Numbered from the stretch's first letter, positions 51,550 through 61,971 are shown. The stretch is DNA of 64,000 bases from an uncultured bacterium (GCA_938038445.1 CALHRZ010000015.1:57584-121583); one strand, 5' to 3'. The notes: generated by a model not told the origin, from the letters alone. Numbers and translations: made by a program.

Positions 51550-53427
51550 TTGCACTTGTTTCGCGCCAACAACCGCGCAAGAGATGCAAGGAGAGTGGCC
51601 GCCCTTTTGATGGGGGCAGCCGTCGCCTTAGGGTATTCGAACGAGGCATTGGGGCAGATGGCGGGCGAGCGGAAGGGAAGCTCCGCACCCCCTGTTTCCG
51701 AGGCGGCGCTCGACGCGGTTCTGGACGAAAAAGGCGAGGCGCCTGAGGTTGTGGCGGCGGATGCCTCTTCGGTGCGCGGGCCGATCGCTTTTCCTCCCAT
51801 TGCCGTCCGCCTGGATTATGAGCGCCCACGCCTGTTGGTCTTTGCCGGCGGACAACTGTTCCTCCGCAAAGAACCGACCCGTTTTGAGGTCGTCGAATGG
51901 GGCAAAGAAGAGAAGAAGTCCGGCCGGGTCAATGCGATGCTGACGATCCAGCCGCCGAAAATCGGAGAGACGAACGCCGTTTTCCGGGGCCGGGGAACGG
52001 CACCCGGAGCTCCGGATCCCCTTTTCGAGTGGCAGGAAACCTGGGAAACGACTCCGGAGGGATTTCGCACAAGGCTTGAATTGCGCAACGTGGCGAATGA
52101 AAGCGTATCGGTTCACTTTTTCTCTGCCGGTAATCTCGTAATCCATGCGGCGCGCCCATTTCTGGCGAGGGAGAGATTTCATGATTGCGCTTTTCTGGAC
52201 CGCGGCGATGTAGCGATCATCGCCGAAGGGAGTTTCGATTCCTGGTATTCCGAAGAACGGACAGGCTCCCTCCTTCTTCCCTTGCATGGCAATCTGGGTC
52301 TCCACGCGGGCCAACAAAGAGTCCATTCCTTTTCCGCCCGGCTCGTTCCAGGGAGCCTTGTGGATCCGTCGCTCTCCGCCGAATCGGTTTTCCGGCCCAG
52401 GTACCGGAAACTGGCGGAACAGTTTCCCCGCCTCGTGAGCTGGCCCGACCGCCGACCCATTCTCGCAGTGATGACCGCCGCAAGCACAAAGGGATACCGC
52501 CTTGGCTATTCCACCAATCCGCGTGGTTTTATTGTTGCCGACGATGTCACCACGCCAGAGGGGCTTGAGCGTTTCCGGAAACGAATGCTCACGGAAGCGC
52601 GGTCGCTGGCTGCCGCCTGCCGACGTGCGAACGTCCAAGGGGTCATTATCTGGGACCTGGAAGGCCAGGCGTTTCGCCATCCTGTGACATATATCGGTTC
52701 TCCCGATCGGCTGCTGATTCAAGCCCCCGAAATGGACGAAATCGCGGATGACTATTTTGCGATCTTTTATGATGCGGGCGTCCGAGCGGGTGTTTGCGTC
52801 CGTCCTCAGAAGCTCCGGTTGCGCCCGAACCGGTTTCCGCATCTCGATCCCTCGAACCAATTTGGCTCGCCGAAAGGCGGATCCCCCCAATACGAGCAGG
52901 ATGGAACGTATGCCTTGACCGATGGAAGATTTGACGATCAGCGCGTATTGGAACTCTTGGCCGACAAGATCGGGTACGCGTATCGCCGTTGGAAGGCGAC
53001 GCTGTTCTATATCGATAGCCCCGTTAATCTGACGCCTGCCATTCTATCGGAACTGACCCGGCGGTTTCCGGACTGTCTTCTCATCCCTGAGTTCGCTGAA
53101 CCTCTTTGGTATGGAGCGTCTGCCCCTCTCCACCCCATGCCCATTCACGCCCGGCGGATCTGGCCGGAAGCGTTTGGTGTGCTCGGTTTGGGTGGCTTTG
53201 CAGGGGACAATCCCACGCCGCAAGAGGTTCAGACGGCCCTGCGGGAGGGCCATATTCTTCTCAGTTCAACCCTGAGTTCTCTGGCCACGTGCCTCGCGTC
53301 CAATGCCCTTCCCGAATGGCACGATTTGGGGCGAATGCATTGGCGGCCCGATCAGCCGGTCAGTCGTTTCCTGACGGAACAAGGGCTTCGGCCTGCCAAA
53401 GGGGGAAGGACCTCCGAAGCGCCATGA
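51550..53427 (+). CDS. Exported putative carbohydrate-active TIM-barrel protein
   Basis: A 625-residue protein. TTG start at 51550; signal-like RVAALLMGAAVALGYSNEAL. The central part (about 270-560) looks like a glycosidase barrel: PILAVMTAASTKGYRL, RANVQGVIIWDLEGQAF (Asp and Glu after a strand), YDAGVRAGVCVRPQKLRL, TLFYIDSPVNLT and CLLIPEFAEPLW. No family recognised with certainty. Cotranscribed with neighbours; its stop overlaps the next ATG (ATGA). Confidence 0.6.
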   Translation: MHLFRANNRARDARRVAALLMGAAVALGYSNEALGQMAGERKGSSAPPVSEAALDAVLDEKGEAPEVVAADASSVRGPIAFPPIAVRLDYERPRLLVFAGGQLFLRKEPTRFEVVEWGKEEKKSGRVNAMLTIQPPKIGETNAVFRGRGTAPGAPDPLFEWQETWETTPEGFRTRLELRNVANESVSVHFFSAGNLVIHAARPFLARERFHDCAFLDRGDVAIIAEGSFDSWYSEERTGSLLLPLHGNLGLHAGQQRVHSFSARLVPGSLVDPSLSAESVFRPRYRKLAEQFPRLVSWPDRRPILAVMTAASTKGYRLGYSTNPRGFIVADDVTTPEGLERFRKRMLTEARSLAAACRRANVQGVIIWDLEGQAFRHPVTYIGSPDRLLIQAPEMDEIADDYFAIFYDAGVRAGVCVRPQKLRLRPNRFPHLDPSNQFGSPKGGSPQYEQDGTYALTDGRFDDQRVLELLADKIGYAYRRWKATLFYIDSPVNLTPAILSELTRRFPDCLLIPEFAEPLWYGASAPLHPMPIHARRIWPEAFGVLGLGGFAGDNPTPQEVQTALREGHILLSSTLSSLATCLASNALPEWHDLGRMHWRPDQPVSRFLTEQGLRPAKGGRTSEAP

Positions 53428-54680
53428 ACCGAACGTTGCTTCATCTTTGGCTTGTGGGGGCTCTTTCCTATGGAACAGCCCGGGCGGGGGAGGACGAATT
53501 GGACCGCCTCTTGCGACGGGAAGGGAACAGGCAAGGAAACCCAGTCCTTATGATGCGGGAAATGGAGGAGACGCGGCAGTCGTTTGCTCAGGCGGCCGAG
53601 ACGGAAACGGTGACGCCCAAGGCTGCCCTTTTGTTGGCCCGGAACGGGCAGATTGACGACGCGTTGGCGATGATGGCGCAGTGCCTGGCCCGGGAAAACC
53701 TGACGCCGACGGAACGCGCCAAGCTATTGTTCCAGACGGCGCAACTCTTTGACCCCCTTGTCGGACTTCCCCGTGCAGCGGATTTTCGCCAGCAAGCGAT
53801 CCGGATGCGCCAAATGGTCGAATGGCTCCAGAAGGCGGCCCAGGAACGCGCGGCCGAAAAGCCGGTACGTTGGACGATTCTGACGACCCTTTGCCGGACG
53901 GGATTGGACCTTAGAGAGGGCGAACCGCTCCGGGCCGCAGCGGAAGCGGCGGAGGCGATGATGCAAATGGATGATCTGACGCCATTGGAACGGTGGACAG
54001 CCCATGAGTTTCGCGTTCGCATCGCCCAATTGCGGGCCGATTATCCGACGCTCGCGAAGTGTCTCGCCGAGGCGATTCCCGCCGCCATTGGGGTGGAAGA
54101 TCGCGCGCGTCTTCAGTTATGGCTCGGGGATATTGCCGTCACATTTTTGGGGGCGCCGGAAACGGCCGCCGCGCAATGGCGTGAGGTGGCGGAAAACGAG
54201 GCGGCGCATCCCTACTTTCGCGCGATCGCCATGGAAAAACTGGCGCTTCTCTCCGTGTACCGGCTTCCGCATCCGACCCATGTTCTCGCCCCCTTTCCCG
54301 AGCGCAAGCCGGTTGAAGAAGATCGGGCGGCTCCTGAACGGCTTGCCGAAGCGTTGGGATGGTGGCGTCGAGTGTTGACTCTGCCGCTGGCCAATTGGGT
54401 TAAACTCGATGCGGGAGTGGGAATGGCGCGTGCTTGTCAATCGTGCGGACGCTCCGAGGAGGGGCTGAAGATTCTGAAAACGGAGGTGTTGGTCCTGCCG
54501 GGGCTCCATCCCCGCCAGGAGGCGGAACTTTATTTGATTGCCGCCGAACTGGCCTTGGCGAGCGGCGATCGAACGGAGGTCCTTGCTCTCCTCCGGCGCG
54601 CCGAATCGGTTTCGCATGCCCGGCCGGCGCTTCTTCGGGCGGCTCGGGCGTTTCGGGAACAATTGGAGAATCAACCATGA
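53424..54680 (+). CDS. Exported helical-repeat (TPR-like) protein
   Basis: About 418 residues from ATG 53424, overlapping the previous stop by four bases. A signal peptide (LLHLWLVGALSYGTARAG) precedes an all-helical sequence with TPR-like units such as ALLLARNGQIDDALAMMAQC, LLFQTAQLFDPLV, RAAAEAAEAMMQMDDLTPLE and ELALASGDRTEVLALLRRAE. No catalytic motif. Possibly a scaffold for the other exported proteins of the operon. Confidence 0.65.
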   Translation: MNRTLLHLWLVGALSYGTARAGEDELDRLLRREGNRQGNPVLMMREMEETRQSFAQAAETETVTPKAALLLARNGQIDDALAMMAQCLARENLTPTERAKLLFQTAQLFDPLVGLPRAADFRQQAIRMRQMVEWLQKAAQERAAEKPVRWTILTTLCRTGLDLREGEPLRAAAEAAEAMMQMDDLTPLERWTAHEFRVRIAQLRADYPTLAKCLAEAIPAAIGVEDRARLQLWLGDIAVTFLGAPETAAAQWREVAENEAAHPYFRAIAMEKLALLSVYRLPHPTHVLAPFPERKPVEEDRAAPERLAEALGWWRRVLTLPLANWVKLDAGVGMARACQSCGRSEEGLKILKTEVLVLPGLHPRQEAELYLIAAELALASGDRTEVLALLRRAESVSHARPALLRAARAFREQLENQP

Positions 54681-55924
54681 CGGTGGAATGGCCGGGGAGT
54701 GCCTCCCCCTTTCCCCTGGGTTTCTGGAACTACTGCACCCTGGATCAGATCGGGCCCGAGGCGGTTCGAGATTGGGCCGATTGTGGCATAACGCTGCCGA
54801 TGACCCAAATCTTTCGCCCCGATCGGGATGACCCCTGTCGGATGCGGGCGGTGCTTGATGCCCTCGCGGAACGGGGTATGCACGCCATTGTGTGCGATGT
54901 ACGGGCGACCGCCTGGCGGCGGTTGGGCGTTTCGGGCCAGGCCGCCTATCGCCGGGGGTTCGAAGAAGCGGTTCGGCAGTTCGGCAGCCATCCGGCAACG
55001 ATCGGGTTCTATCTGGGGGACGAGCCCGAAGCGGACCAATTGGAGCCGGTTATTGCAGCGATTCGCGCGGCCCGAAAAATTGCGCCCAACCTGATTCCCT
55101 TTCTGAATCTTTTACCCAAACTTCCCCAAACGCTACCCCGGGTGGGCTTCTCGATATGGTCCGACTATCTGGACACCCTCATCGCCCGGAGCGGACTTCC
55201 GTTGTTGGCGTATGATCATTATGCCCAACTCGACGAGCGAAACCCCGACGCAGGAATCGAGAGTTATTTCGACAATCTGCGCGAGTATCGCACTGCCGCC
55301 GAACGGCATGGGATCCCCTTCTGGACCACGCTGCTTTCGGCGGCGCACTATCATTTCCGTCGCCCGACGGAGGACGATTTCCGTTGGCAACTTCATACGG
55401 CTGCAGCCCACGGCGCGCGGGGCATCCTCTGGTTCTTCCTGTACATGCGCGAGCCCCATGAAAACTACCGGACGCCCCCGATTGACGAACATTGGGAACG
55501 GACGGAAACCTTCCATTGGCTTGCCCGGGTTCAGAAGACCTTTCTCAAATGGCAGGCGCCCGTTCTCCAGCGATTGCGGCTCAAGCGTGTCGTCCATGTC
55601 GGGCGCGCCTGGGGTGGGCATGAGCTCTTTTCAGGCACGGAGCACGTGGCAGCGGTGGAGACCGATGTTCCCCACATTATCACGGAATGGGAGGACGAGG
55701 AGGGGCGGCCATGGGTCAGCCTGGTCAACAATACGCCGCGGGCGACGGCTTTCGTGATTTTGGTGTTGCGGGGTCGGTCCCTCCGCGTTTACCGCGCGGC
55801 GTGGCAAGGGGAGGAAAGACCGGTAACGGGCCGTTTGGTGGACGAAGGGATTCGTTTCTGGCTCTTTACCGCTCCGGGCCAGATGGAACTCTACCGACTG
55901 GAGCGCCAGAACGAGAGCAAATAA
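54677..55924 (+). CDS. Putative glycosidase with TIM-barrel fold
   Basis: About 415 residues from ATG 54677, four-base overlap with the previous stop. The sequence suggests a barrel: HAIVCDVRATAWRRL, GFYLGDEPEADQLEPVIAA (Asp-Glu-Pro after a strand; candidate acid/base), PRVGFSIWSDYLDTL, PLLAYDHYAQL, PFWTTLLSAAHYHF, HGARGILWFFLYMREP. A small C-terminal beta domain follows. No signal peptide, so it may act in the cytoplasm. It resembles GH-like proteins in PVC genomes; family not named. Confidence 0.6.
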   Translation: MTVEWPGSASPFPLGFWNYCTLDQIGPEAVRDWADCGITLPMTQIFRPDRDDPCRMRAVLDALAERGMHAIVCDVRATAWRRLGVSGQAAYRRGFEEAVRQFGSHPATIGFYLGDEPEADQLEPVIAAIRAARKIAPNLIPFLNLLPKLPQTLPRVGFSIWSDYLDTLIARSGLPLLAYDHYAQLDERNPDAGIESYFDNLREYRTAAERHGIPFWTTLLSAAHYHFRRPTEDDFRWQLHTAAAHGARGILWFFLYMREPHENYRTPPIDEHWERTETFHWLARVQKTFLKWQAPVLQRLRLKRVVHVGRAWGGHELFSGTEHVAAVETDVPHIITEWEDEEGRPWVSLVNNTPRATAFVILVLRGRSLRVYRAAWQGEERPVTGRLVDEGIRFWLFTAPGQMELYRLERQNESK

Positions 55925-55937
55925 AAGGAAACATCAC

Positions 55938-58900
55938 ATGAGGATCAAACCCAAGGAAAGAGCTTCGACGATGATTTCGACCCGAAAGACCCTTTCCGTT
56001 GTTGTATCTCTTGCCTTCTGGAGCGGTCTGCCCGTGATCGCCCGCGGACAAATCCCCTTGCCTGAAGCTCCCTACGGGGGAACGGTTGCTCCTTTTCGCG
56101 ATCCGCCGACGGTCGATGGTCGGATTCTCCCCGACGAATGGAAGGGTGCGATTGGGACGGCTGGATTTTCCCTGGCGCCGAGCAAGCCCCGCCTTCTTTC
56201 CCGGTCGGGAAGGACCCGATTCGGGTTCACGGCCGATCGCATGTATATCGCGATCGAAAGCGAATATCCGCCCACGGGCAAGGATCACAGTTCCGGAACC
56301 GTTCGGGACAAAGATTACGTTTTCGACGAAAGCATCGAAATCTGGCTGGATCCCAATCGAGAAAACCGCTTGCGCGGAGAAGGCGATCTGCGGTTCTATC
56401 AAATGAATGCCAATGCCGCGGGCGGATTATACGACATCAGTTTCGATCCCCGCCATGGTCCCGACACAGGGTGGAATGGGAATTGGGAATATGCGTCGCG
56501 AGTGGACCCGACCACCTTCATCTGGACCGTCGAGCTCAGTCTGCCCTGGGTCGATCTGGGTTGGGCGCCCGGCACGGCGATCGGCCGCTCGATCGGCGTG
56601 TTGGTTTCCCGCAATTTCAAAATGCCTTGGGAACAGGCGACCTGGTTCCCTGTTCCAGGCGCCTTTGTTGATTGGTCTCGATATCCGGTCATCGAACTGA
56701 CCGCCGATGCGCCCTCCGTGGCGATCGAATCGTTGGGCAAGGACCTCCACAAGGGCCGATTGCAACTGGAAGCGCGGCTCTGGAATCCCGGCCCTCCTCG
56801 CCAGGCGCGTGTTCGTCTCCACCTGACTTCTTCCGATATGCCGGAAGTGGTTCAGGAACAAACCCTCGATCTGCCCGCCGGCGTCGAAACGCCCTACCGA
56901 TTTGCGGATGCACCCGGACGTCTCCATGAACACGCCGAACACTCTTTTCGTTTCCAGGTGGAGGACGAAACGGGGCGTTCGCTGCTGCGATACGGCGCCA
57001 CATGGACCCGAGCGCCCGAAAAGAAATGGCAGTATCACGTCGGGCCGAATCCCGCCGCGGCGCTTCGATTCGCCTACTATCCGTCCTTCCACCTGTTGCG
57101 GGTTCAGTTGGATCCCGAGGAATTGGCGGAAGGTTTTGGTAAATCTTGCACATCGGCCGCTGTGGCGGTGACCGGTCCGGAAGGCGTTCCGGTGTTCGAA
57201 CGCATGCACCGTTGGACGAACTCCCCGACGGTTGGTGAGTTCGAAGTGGGCGATCTGCCGGATGGGGTGTACACCCTTGGGGTGGCGTTGGAGGGTTGGA
57301 AGGAGATCTTGACGGGAACCTTCACCCGTATTCATTTCCCCTTTGAAGGGAACACCCTTGGCATTACGGACGAGGTATTACCGCCATTCACCCCCCTCCA
57401 GGTCACCGGGCGTACGGTTCGGGCCCCCTTCCGGGAGATGGAGACCGATGGACTCGGATTGTGGCGTTCGCTTCGGGTGGAGGGCAATGTTTCGGCTGGC
57501 GGTCCGATGGAGCTGTTGGCCGCTCCAATGGCGTTCGTCGCGGACGGCATGCCTTTGGAAGGAAAGGGGCGCTTTCTATCCATTGCGTCCCATGCCGCGG
57601 TGTATGAAGGCCGCGCCGAACATCGGGCGGCCACGATTACGACCCGGTGCACGACGGAATTCGATGGGTGCATGAAGGTGGAGCTTACCCTCGCTCCCCC
57701 TGAAAAGACCCCCCGGGACCTCTCTGCGTCTCTCCAATCGCTGACCCTGGACATTCCCCTGCGCGATGCGATGGCGCCCCTCTGGCACGTCAGTACGACC
57801 GCCCTTCGCATTAACCCGGCGGGCGAGACGCCGAAGGGGGAGGGGTTGGTGTGGGACAGCACGCGCACGCCGGATGGGAACTGGTTTGGCAACTTTCTTT
57901 GCTACCTCTGGCTGGGCGCTGAAGAACGAGGACTCTGTTGGTTCGCCGATAACGACGCCGGTTGGGTCCATGCGGTCAACGATCGGGGCGAGGCGATCCG
58001 TCCCGCCCAGGAACTGATCCGTTCGAATGGCGTTCTGACCCTCAGGATCAATCTGGTTCAGCGTCCCATCGTTTTGACGGAACCTCGCCGAATCGTGTTC
58101 GGCCTGATGGCCAGCCCCACCAAACCAATGCCGACCGATTGGCGACGTCGGAATTTGAAGGACGTTTCCGCGTTCAATATGGGCTATGCGACTCCATCCC
58201 GGTTCAGCGCTAAAGCGCCGTGGGGCAACGACTTCCGCATTGCCGACTGGGCCTACCGACAGCGCACGGGGAAGGGGCGGCCGACGGCGGAAGAGATCGA
58301 GGCATGGAAAGAACAGGTATTTCCGAAGGAGATGGACCCCCCTTTCCGTTCCAACATGATCAACCGGGCTCTCAATTCCTTTCTTGGAAACTTTCGGCCG
58401 GGAACCCGATATTACAAGATGTATTTCGACGAGTTCCACTCCACTGCACAGGCGCATCCGGAGAGTCATGTCTTCCAGAGCGAGTGGAGCGGAGAATGGC
58501 ATCGCCGGTTGCTCGGTGTGCCCCGGAACGATGCCGAATTCGGCGCGAGCATCAATGTGGCGGCGATTGCGCGCAGCCACCAGGATTTTGCCTGTTGGTA
58601 TGCGGCGGAGTGGATCAAGAGGGGCATCGGCTGTTATTTCGACAACGCCTTTCCCATTCGGGCCTATGATCTGCGAACCACCACGGCCTATCGGCTGCCC
58701 AACGGAAAAATCCAACCCTCTGCGGGTATCTGGGCGCGGCGGGATTACCTGCGGCGCATTTGGACGTTGCACCGGCAACTGGCACCCCCGGATGCCTTAC
58801 CCACGATGATGATCCACATGACGAACACAAAAATCTTGCCCTATATGAGCTGGAGCGATGAGTTGTTGGACCTCGAATGGAAAGATGCGCCTGAGCCTTT

Positions 58901-59414
58901 CCAAAGCAAGTATCACCATGCGCTGCTCCGGGCCGAATCCGCGGGGCGCCAGTCGGGCAATGTGCCCTACGCGATTGCGCATGCGTATGGGGTTGCGTCC
59001 CAAGAACAGCGCCTTATTGCCGGCAACACCCGGGTGGCGGGGTTGATGGTTCACGAGATCCGCCCCAACTGGTCCAGTGCCATTCAGCCTCTGGTGAAAA
59101 AAATGCTGGATTTCGGGTACGGCGAAGAGGATTGCCAGGTGTTCAACTATTGGGACACGGACCCGCCGCTCCATGTGTCCGATCCTGAATGCAAGTGGCT
59201 GCTGTTGCGACGGGGAGAGGCCCTTTTGCTGCTCCTCTGCACTTGGAATCCCAAACCGCAGGCTCTGACGATTGCGGTGCGCCCCGAATGGCTCCCGCAG
59301 GGCATGACGCGGGTGGTGAATGAAGCGCAGCCGGAGGAATCCTTTGCGCCGGCCGATGGTGTTTTGCAGTTCGAAATGCCAGGATACGGCGTTCGGCTGT
59401 TCCGGATCGAATGA
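55938..59414 (+). CDS. Large secreted glycosidase-like protein with CBM9-like module
   Basis: A 1158-residue protein with a signal peptide (VVVSLAFWSGLPVIARG). Residues ~35-250 look like a CBM9-type module: PPTVDGRILPDEWKGA, SIEIWLDPNRENRLRGEGD, TFIWTVELSLPWVDLG. A long beta-rich part follows. Residues ~780-1080 form a barrel-like region: RYYKMYFDEFHSTAQAHPE (Asp-Glu pair), FACWYAAEWIKRGIGCYFDN, PTMMIHMTNTKILPYMSW. A C-terminal beta domain closes the chain. It resembles GH123/DUF6067-type proteins but is not assigned to a family. Last gene of the GntR-led operon. Confidence 0.6.
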   Translation: MRIKPKERASTMISTRKTLSVVVSLAFWSGLPVIARGQIPLPEAPYGGTVAPFRDPPTVDGRILPDEWKGAIGTAGFSLAPSKPRLLSRSGRTRFGFTADRMYIAIESEYPPTGKDHSSGTVRDKDYVFDESIEIWLDPNRENRLRGEGDLRFYQMNANAAGGLYDISFDPRHGPDTGWNGNWEYASRVDPTTFIWTVELSLPWVDLGWAPGTAIGRSIGVLVSRNFKMPWEQATWFPVPGAFVDWSRYPVIELTADAPSVAIESLGKDLHKGRLQLEARLWNPGPPRQARVRLHLTSSDMPEVVQEQTLDLPAGVETPYRFADAPGRLHEHAEHSFRFQVEDETGRSLLRYGATWTRAPEKKWQYHVGPNPAAALRFAYYPSFHLLRVQLDPEELAEGFGKSCTSAAVAVTGPEGVPVFERMHRWTNSPTVGEFEVGDLPDGVYTLGVALEGWKEILTGTFTRIHFPFEGNTLGITDEVLPPFTPLQVTGRTVRAPFREMETDGLGLWRSLRVEGNVSAGGPMELLAAPMAFVADGMPLEGKGRFLSIASHAAVYEGRAEHRAATITTRCTTEFDGCMKVELTLAPPEKTPRDLSASLQSLTLDIPLRDAMAPLWHVSTTALRINPAGETPKGEGLVWDSTRTPDGNWFGNFLCYLWLGAEERGLCWFADNDAGWVHAVNDRGEAIRPAQELIRSNGVLTLRINLVQRPIVLTEPRRIVFGLMASPTKPMPTDWRRRNLKDVSAFNMGYATPSRFSAKAPWGNDFRIADWAYRQRTGKGRPTAEEIEAWKEQVFPKEMDPPFRSNMINRALNSFLGNFRPGTRYYKMYFDEFHSTAQAHPESHVFQSEWSGEWHRRLLGVPRNDAEFGASINVAAIARSHQDFACWYAAEWIKRGIGCYFDNAFPIRAYDLRTTTAYRLPNGKIQPSAGIWARRDYLRRIWTLHRQLAPPDALPTMMIHMTNTKILPYMSWSDELLDLEWKDAPEPFQSKYHHALLRAESAGRQSGNVPYAIAHAYGVASQEQRLIAGNTRVAGLMVHEIRPNWSSAIQPLVKKMLDFGYGEEDCQVFNYWDTDPPLHVSDPECKWLLLRRGEALLLLLCTWNPKPQALTIAVRPEWLPQGMTRVVNEAQPEESFAPADGVLQFEMPGYGVRLFRIE

Positions 59415-59418
59415 ACGG

Positions 59419-59994
59419 TCAAGCCGTTTGACATCCAAAAGGGAAGCGAGCGAGAGGAGTGTACACGGGCCCCTGGGGGCTGAGATCGCTCCGAAAAAGG
59501 ATGATCTCCCTGGCCGAGGTGGCCCCAAAGCCGTGGGGGAGGAACTTTTCTGCCCCTCGGCGGATGCGGTCTGGATCGCGCGCGAAGGTGATGCGGGCGA
59601 GCGTGAGATGCGGCCGATAATCGCGCTCTTCCGGCGGGAAGCCCTGTGACGCGAGGAGTTGGCCTGTCATTTCCTGAAGGCGCGCGAGCGCACCTGTTGG
59701 CTCCTCGACTCCGGCCCAAATCATGCGCAGGGGGCCCCGTGGCGGCACTGTCAGGACGCTTCGAACGGCAAAGGAAAACGGCTCGGTCTCAGCGGCGATT
59801 GCCGCGAGCGGGACCCGGAGCGCCTCAAGCGCAGTTTCCTCAACTTCACCCAGGAAATGAAGGGTGAGGTGAATGTTTTCCGCCGAAACCCAGCGAATCT
59901 TATCGTCAGTCGTATCGAGATGCCGGCGAAGCTCCGCCAGTCGTCGGCGAACGTTTTCGGCCGGCTCGAGGGCAAGAAAAGAACGAACGCTCAT
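59419..59994 (-). CDS. thpR: RNA 2',3'-cyclic phosphodiesterase (ThpR/LigT)
   Basis: A 191-residue 2H phosphoesterase. The two HxTx motifs are His42-Leu-Thr44 (IHLTLHFLGE) and His129-Leu-Thr131 (RPHLTLARI). Length and order match ThpR. Its ATG overlaps the stop of the upstream amidohydrolase gene (minus strand) by four bases. The stop is four bases from the convergent 1158-residue gene. Confidence 0.9.
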   Translation of the reverse strand: MSVRSFLALEPAENVRRRLAELRRHLDTTDDKIRWVSAENIHLTLHFLGEVEETALEALRVPLAAIAAETEPFSFAVRSVLTVPPRGPLRMIWAGVEEPTGALARLQEMTGQLLASQGFPPEERDYRPHLTLARITFARDPDRIRRGAEKFLPHGFGATSAREIILFRSDLSPQGPVYTPLARFPFGCQTA

Positions 59995-61001
59995 GGTTCA
60001 GCCCTTTCGTGGGCTTGCCAAGCTCGCAGACGCGGGTACCATGCCCATGCGTTGTCGCGGAACAGTCGGCGCAGTGCGTCGGCCGGAAGCCCAAGTCCTT
60101 CAGCGCGGTAGGGGCCGTATTGAACGGTACCCGTGCCTCCGTAAAAGGCTTCACTGGCGGGGTAGCCGATGGCATACCGTTCCAGTTGATTGCGGCGTTC
60201 ATGAGGGGAGAGTTGGGAATGAGGCGTACGTTGGACGGCATCCGATCCCCAGAGAATCCGATCCGAAAACTCCAGAAGAAAATCGCGGACAAGGCCAGGG
60301 TCTTGACGTAGCAAGGCGACCGTGCGGGCCGAGAGGTCTACGGCAAAACGGGGATACCGACGCAGAAGTTCGGCCAGCCTGGGAAGATCATCTTCCATGC
60401 TCCCGAGATGGGCTCCGATCACCGTTAACGCGGGACGATGTTCCAGCAAGCGATCTCGAGCAGCCAGAATGACGGCGCGGCTCGGCATTCCGGGCTGATC
60501 GTGCAGATGCCAATGGGGATGCCGGCGCAGGTAGGCGGAAGGGGGATTTCCGTGTTTGGCGGGGGGAAGCCAAGCGGTGGCGGGATCGGCGGCATGGATC
60601 AGGAGCGGATGCCCCTCGTGCTCCAGCCATTGATAAACGGGATCGAGAAGAGGATCATCGGGCAAAAGCGGTCGGCCATCGGCGCGTAAGACCTCCATGC
60701 CCACATTTTTCCAGAGTTTGCAGGCGACTGCGCCATCGGAAAAGTCTCTGGACAATTGATCCAAGATTGCCTCCACAGCGGTCGGCTTTTCAAGGCCGAA
60801 CGGTGAAAACGTCGTGCACCAGGCGAGGCGGTCTGGATGAGCACGCGCGATCGAGCTGAAAAGAGCACGACCGCCATCATCTTCTTCTGCCGGCGCTTTT
60901 GCGACGCAAACGTTGAGTATGGCGGTGTCGAGCGAGCGGAGAAACGCGAGCGATTCGGTGTGGTCGGCCGCGATATGGGCATGCGCATCAATTCGGAACA
61001 T
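59991..61001 (-). CDS. Amidohydrolase-family protein
   Basis: A 336-residue TIM-barrel hydrolase. MFRIDAHAHIAADHTES gives the HxH site; HPLLIHAADPATAW and TVIGAHLGSMEDDLP supply further histidines and RILWGSDAVQRTPHSQ gives the late Asp. It resembles, but is not identical to, the amidohydrolase at 19087. Substrate unknown. ATG 61001; coupled to thpR downstream. Confidence 0.72.
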   Translation of the reverse strand: MFRIDAHAHIAADHTESLAFLRSLDTAILNVCVAKAPAEEDDGGRALFSSIARAHPDRLAWCTTFSPFGLEKPTAVEAILDQLSRDFSDGAVACKLWKNVGMEVLRADGRPLLPDDPLLDPVYQWLEHEGHPLLIHAADPATAWLPPAKHGNPPSAYLRRHPHWHLHDQPGMPSRAVILAARDRLLEHRPALTVIGAHLGSMEDDLPRLAELLRRYPRFAVDLSARTVALLRQDPGLVRDFLLEFSDRILWGSDAVQRTPHSQLSPHERRNQLERYAIGYPASEAFYGGTGTVQYGPYRAEGLGLPADALRRLFRDNAWAWYPRLRAWQAHERAEP

Positions 61002-61095
61002 AAATTTTCATGATAAGCTAAGGCGAGGGCGGTTGCAAGAGTGCTTTTACCCCACGATTGTTTCGGCTGAAGCCCCCCTCCCTTAAAACCGGAAT

Positions 61096-61895
61096 GCGGC
61101 TTCCGGCACTGTAGTTCCGCCACTCTGTGGCGGAAAGGGAATGCGGCTTCCGGCACGAGAATAAGGCTTCCGGCACGGAGTGCCGGAACTACAGGAAGAG
61201 ATTCGGCTTCCGGCAGGGGACTGCCGGAACTACAGGTGGAGATAAGGCTTCCGGCAGGGGACTGCCGGAACTACAGAGAATCAGATAAGGCTTCCGGCAC
61301 GGAGTGCCGGAACTACAGGGAATACGCAAGGTCATTGGCTGTAGTTCCGCCACTACTGGCTTTTTCTGTAGTTCCGCCACTCTGTGGCGGAAAGGGAATG
61401 CGGCATCCGGCACGAGAAATAAGGCTTCCGGCACGGAGTGCCGGAACTACAGGAAGTGATTCGGCTTCCGGCAGGGGACTGCCGGAACTACAGGAAGAGA
61501 TTTGGCTTCCGGCAGGGGACTGCCGGAACTACAGGGAATGAGATAAGGCTTCCGGCACGGAGTGCCGGAACTACAGGGAATACGCAAGGTCTTTGGCTGT
61601 AGTTCCGCCACTCTGTGGCGGAAAGGGAATAAGGCTTCCGGCACGAGAATAAGGCTTCCGGCACGGAGTGCCGGAACTACAGGGGAATACGCAAGGTCTT
61701 TGGCTGTAGCTCCGCCACTACTGGCTTTTTCTGTAGTTCCGCCACTCTGTGGCGGAAAGGGAATAAGGTTTCCGGTATGAGAATAAGGCTTCCGGCACGG
61801 AGTGCCGGAACTACAGGAAGAGATTTGGCTTCCGGCAGGGGAGTGCCGGAACTACAGGAAGAGATTCGGCTTCCGGCACGGAGTGCCGGAACTAC
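61096..61895. repeat. REP/BIME-type palindrome array 2
   Basis: An array of about 800 bases, with about 12 complete reverse hairpins (TTCCGGCACGGAGTGCCGGA and TTCCGGCAG-GGGA-CTGCCGG types, each ending AACTACAG) and four complete forward hairpins (GTAGTTCCGCCACTCTGTGG type), plus half-units. A higher-order unit of roughly 230 bases, beginning with AATACGCAAGGTC(A/T)TTGG, recurs several times. Open frames through this region are spurious. Confidence 0.85.
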
Positions 61896-61971
61896 AACAA
61901 TAGGAAAAGGCACTCGGCATAGCAGAAACATCTGTTTCCGCACTCCTCTAAACAAAAAAAATATAAAAATG

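Noticed and set aside
61096..61895. CRISPR array
   Set aside because: Repeats are palindromes in both orientations with variable spacing and repeated, not unique, intervening sequence; no cas genes. REP/BIME explains them.
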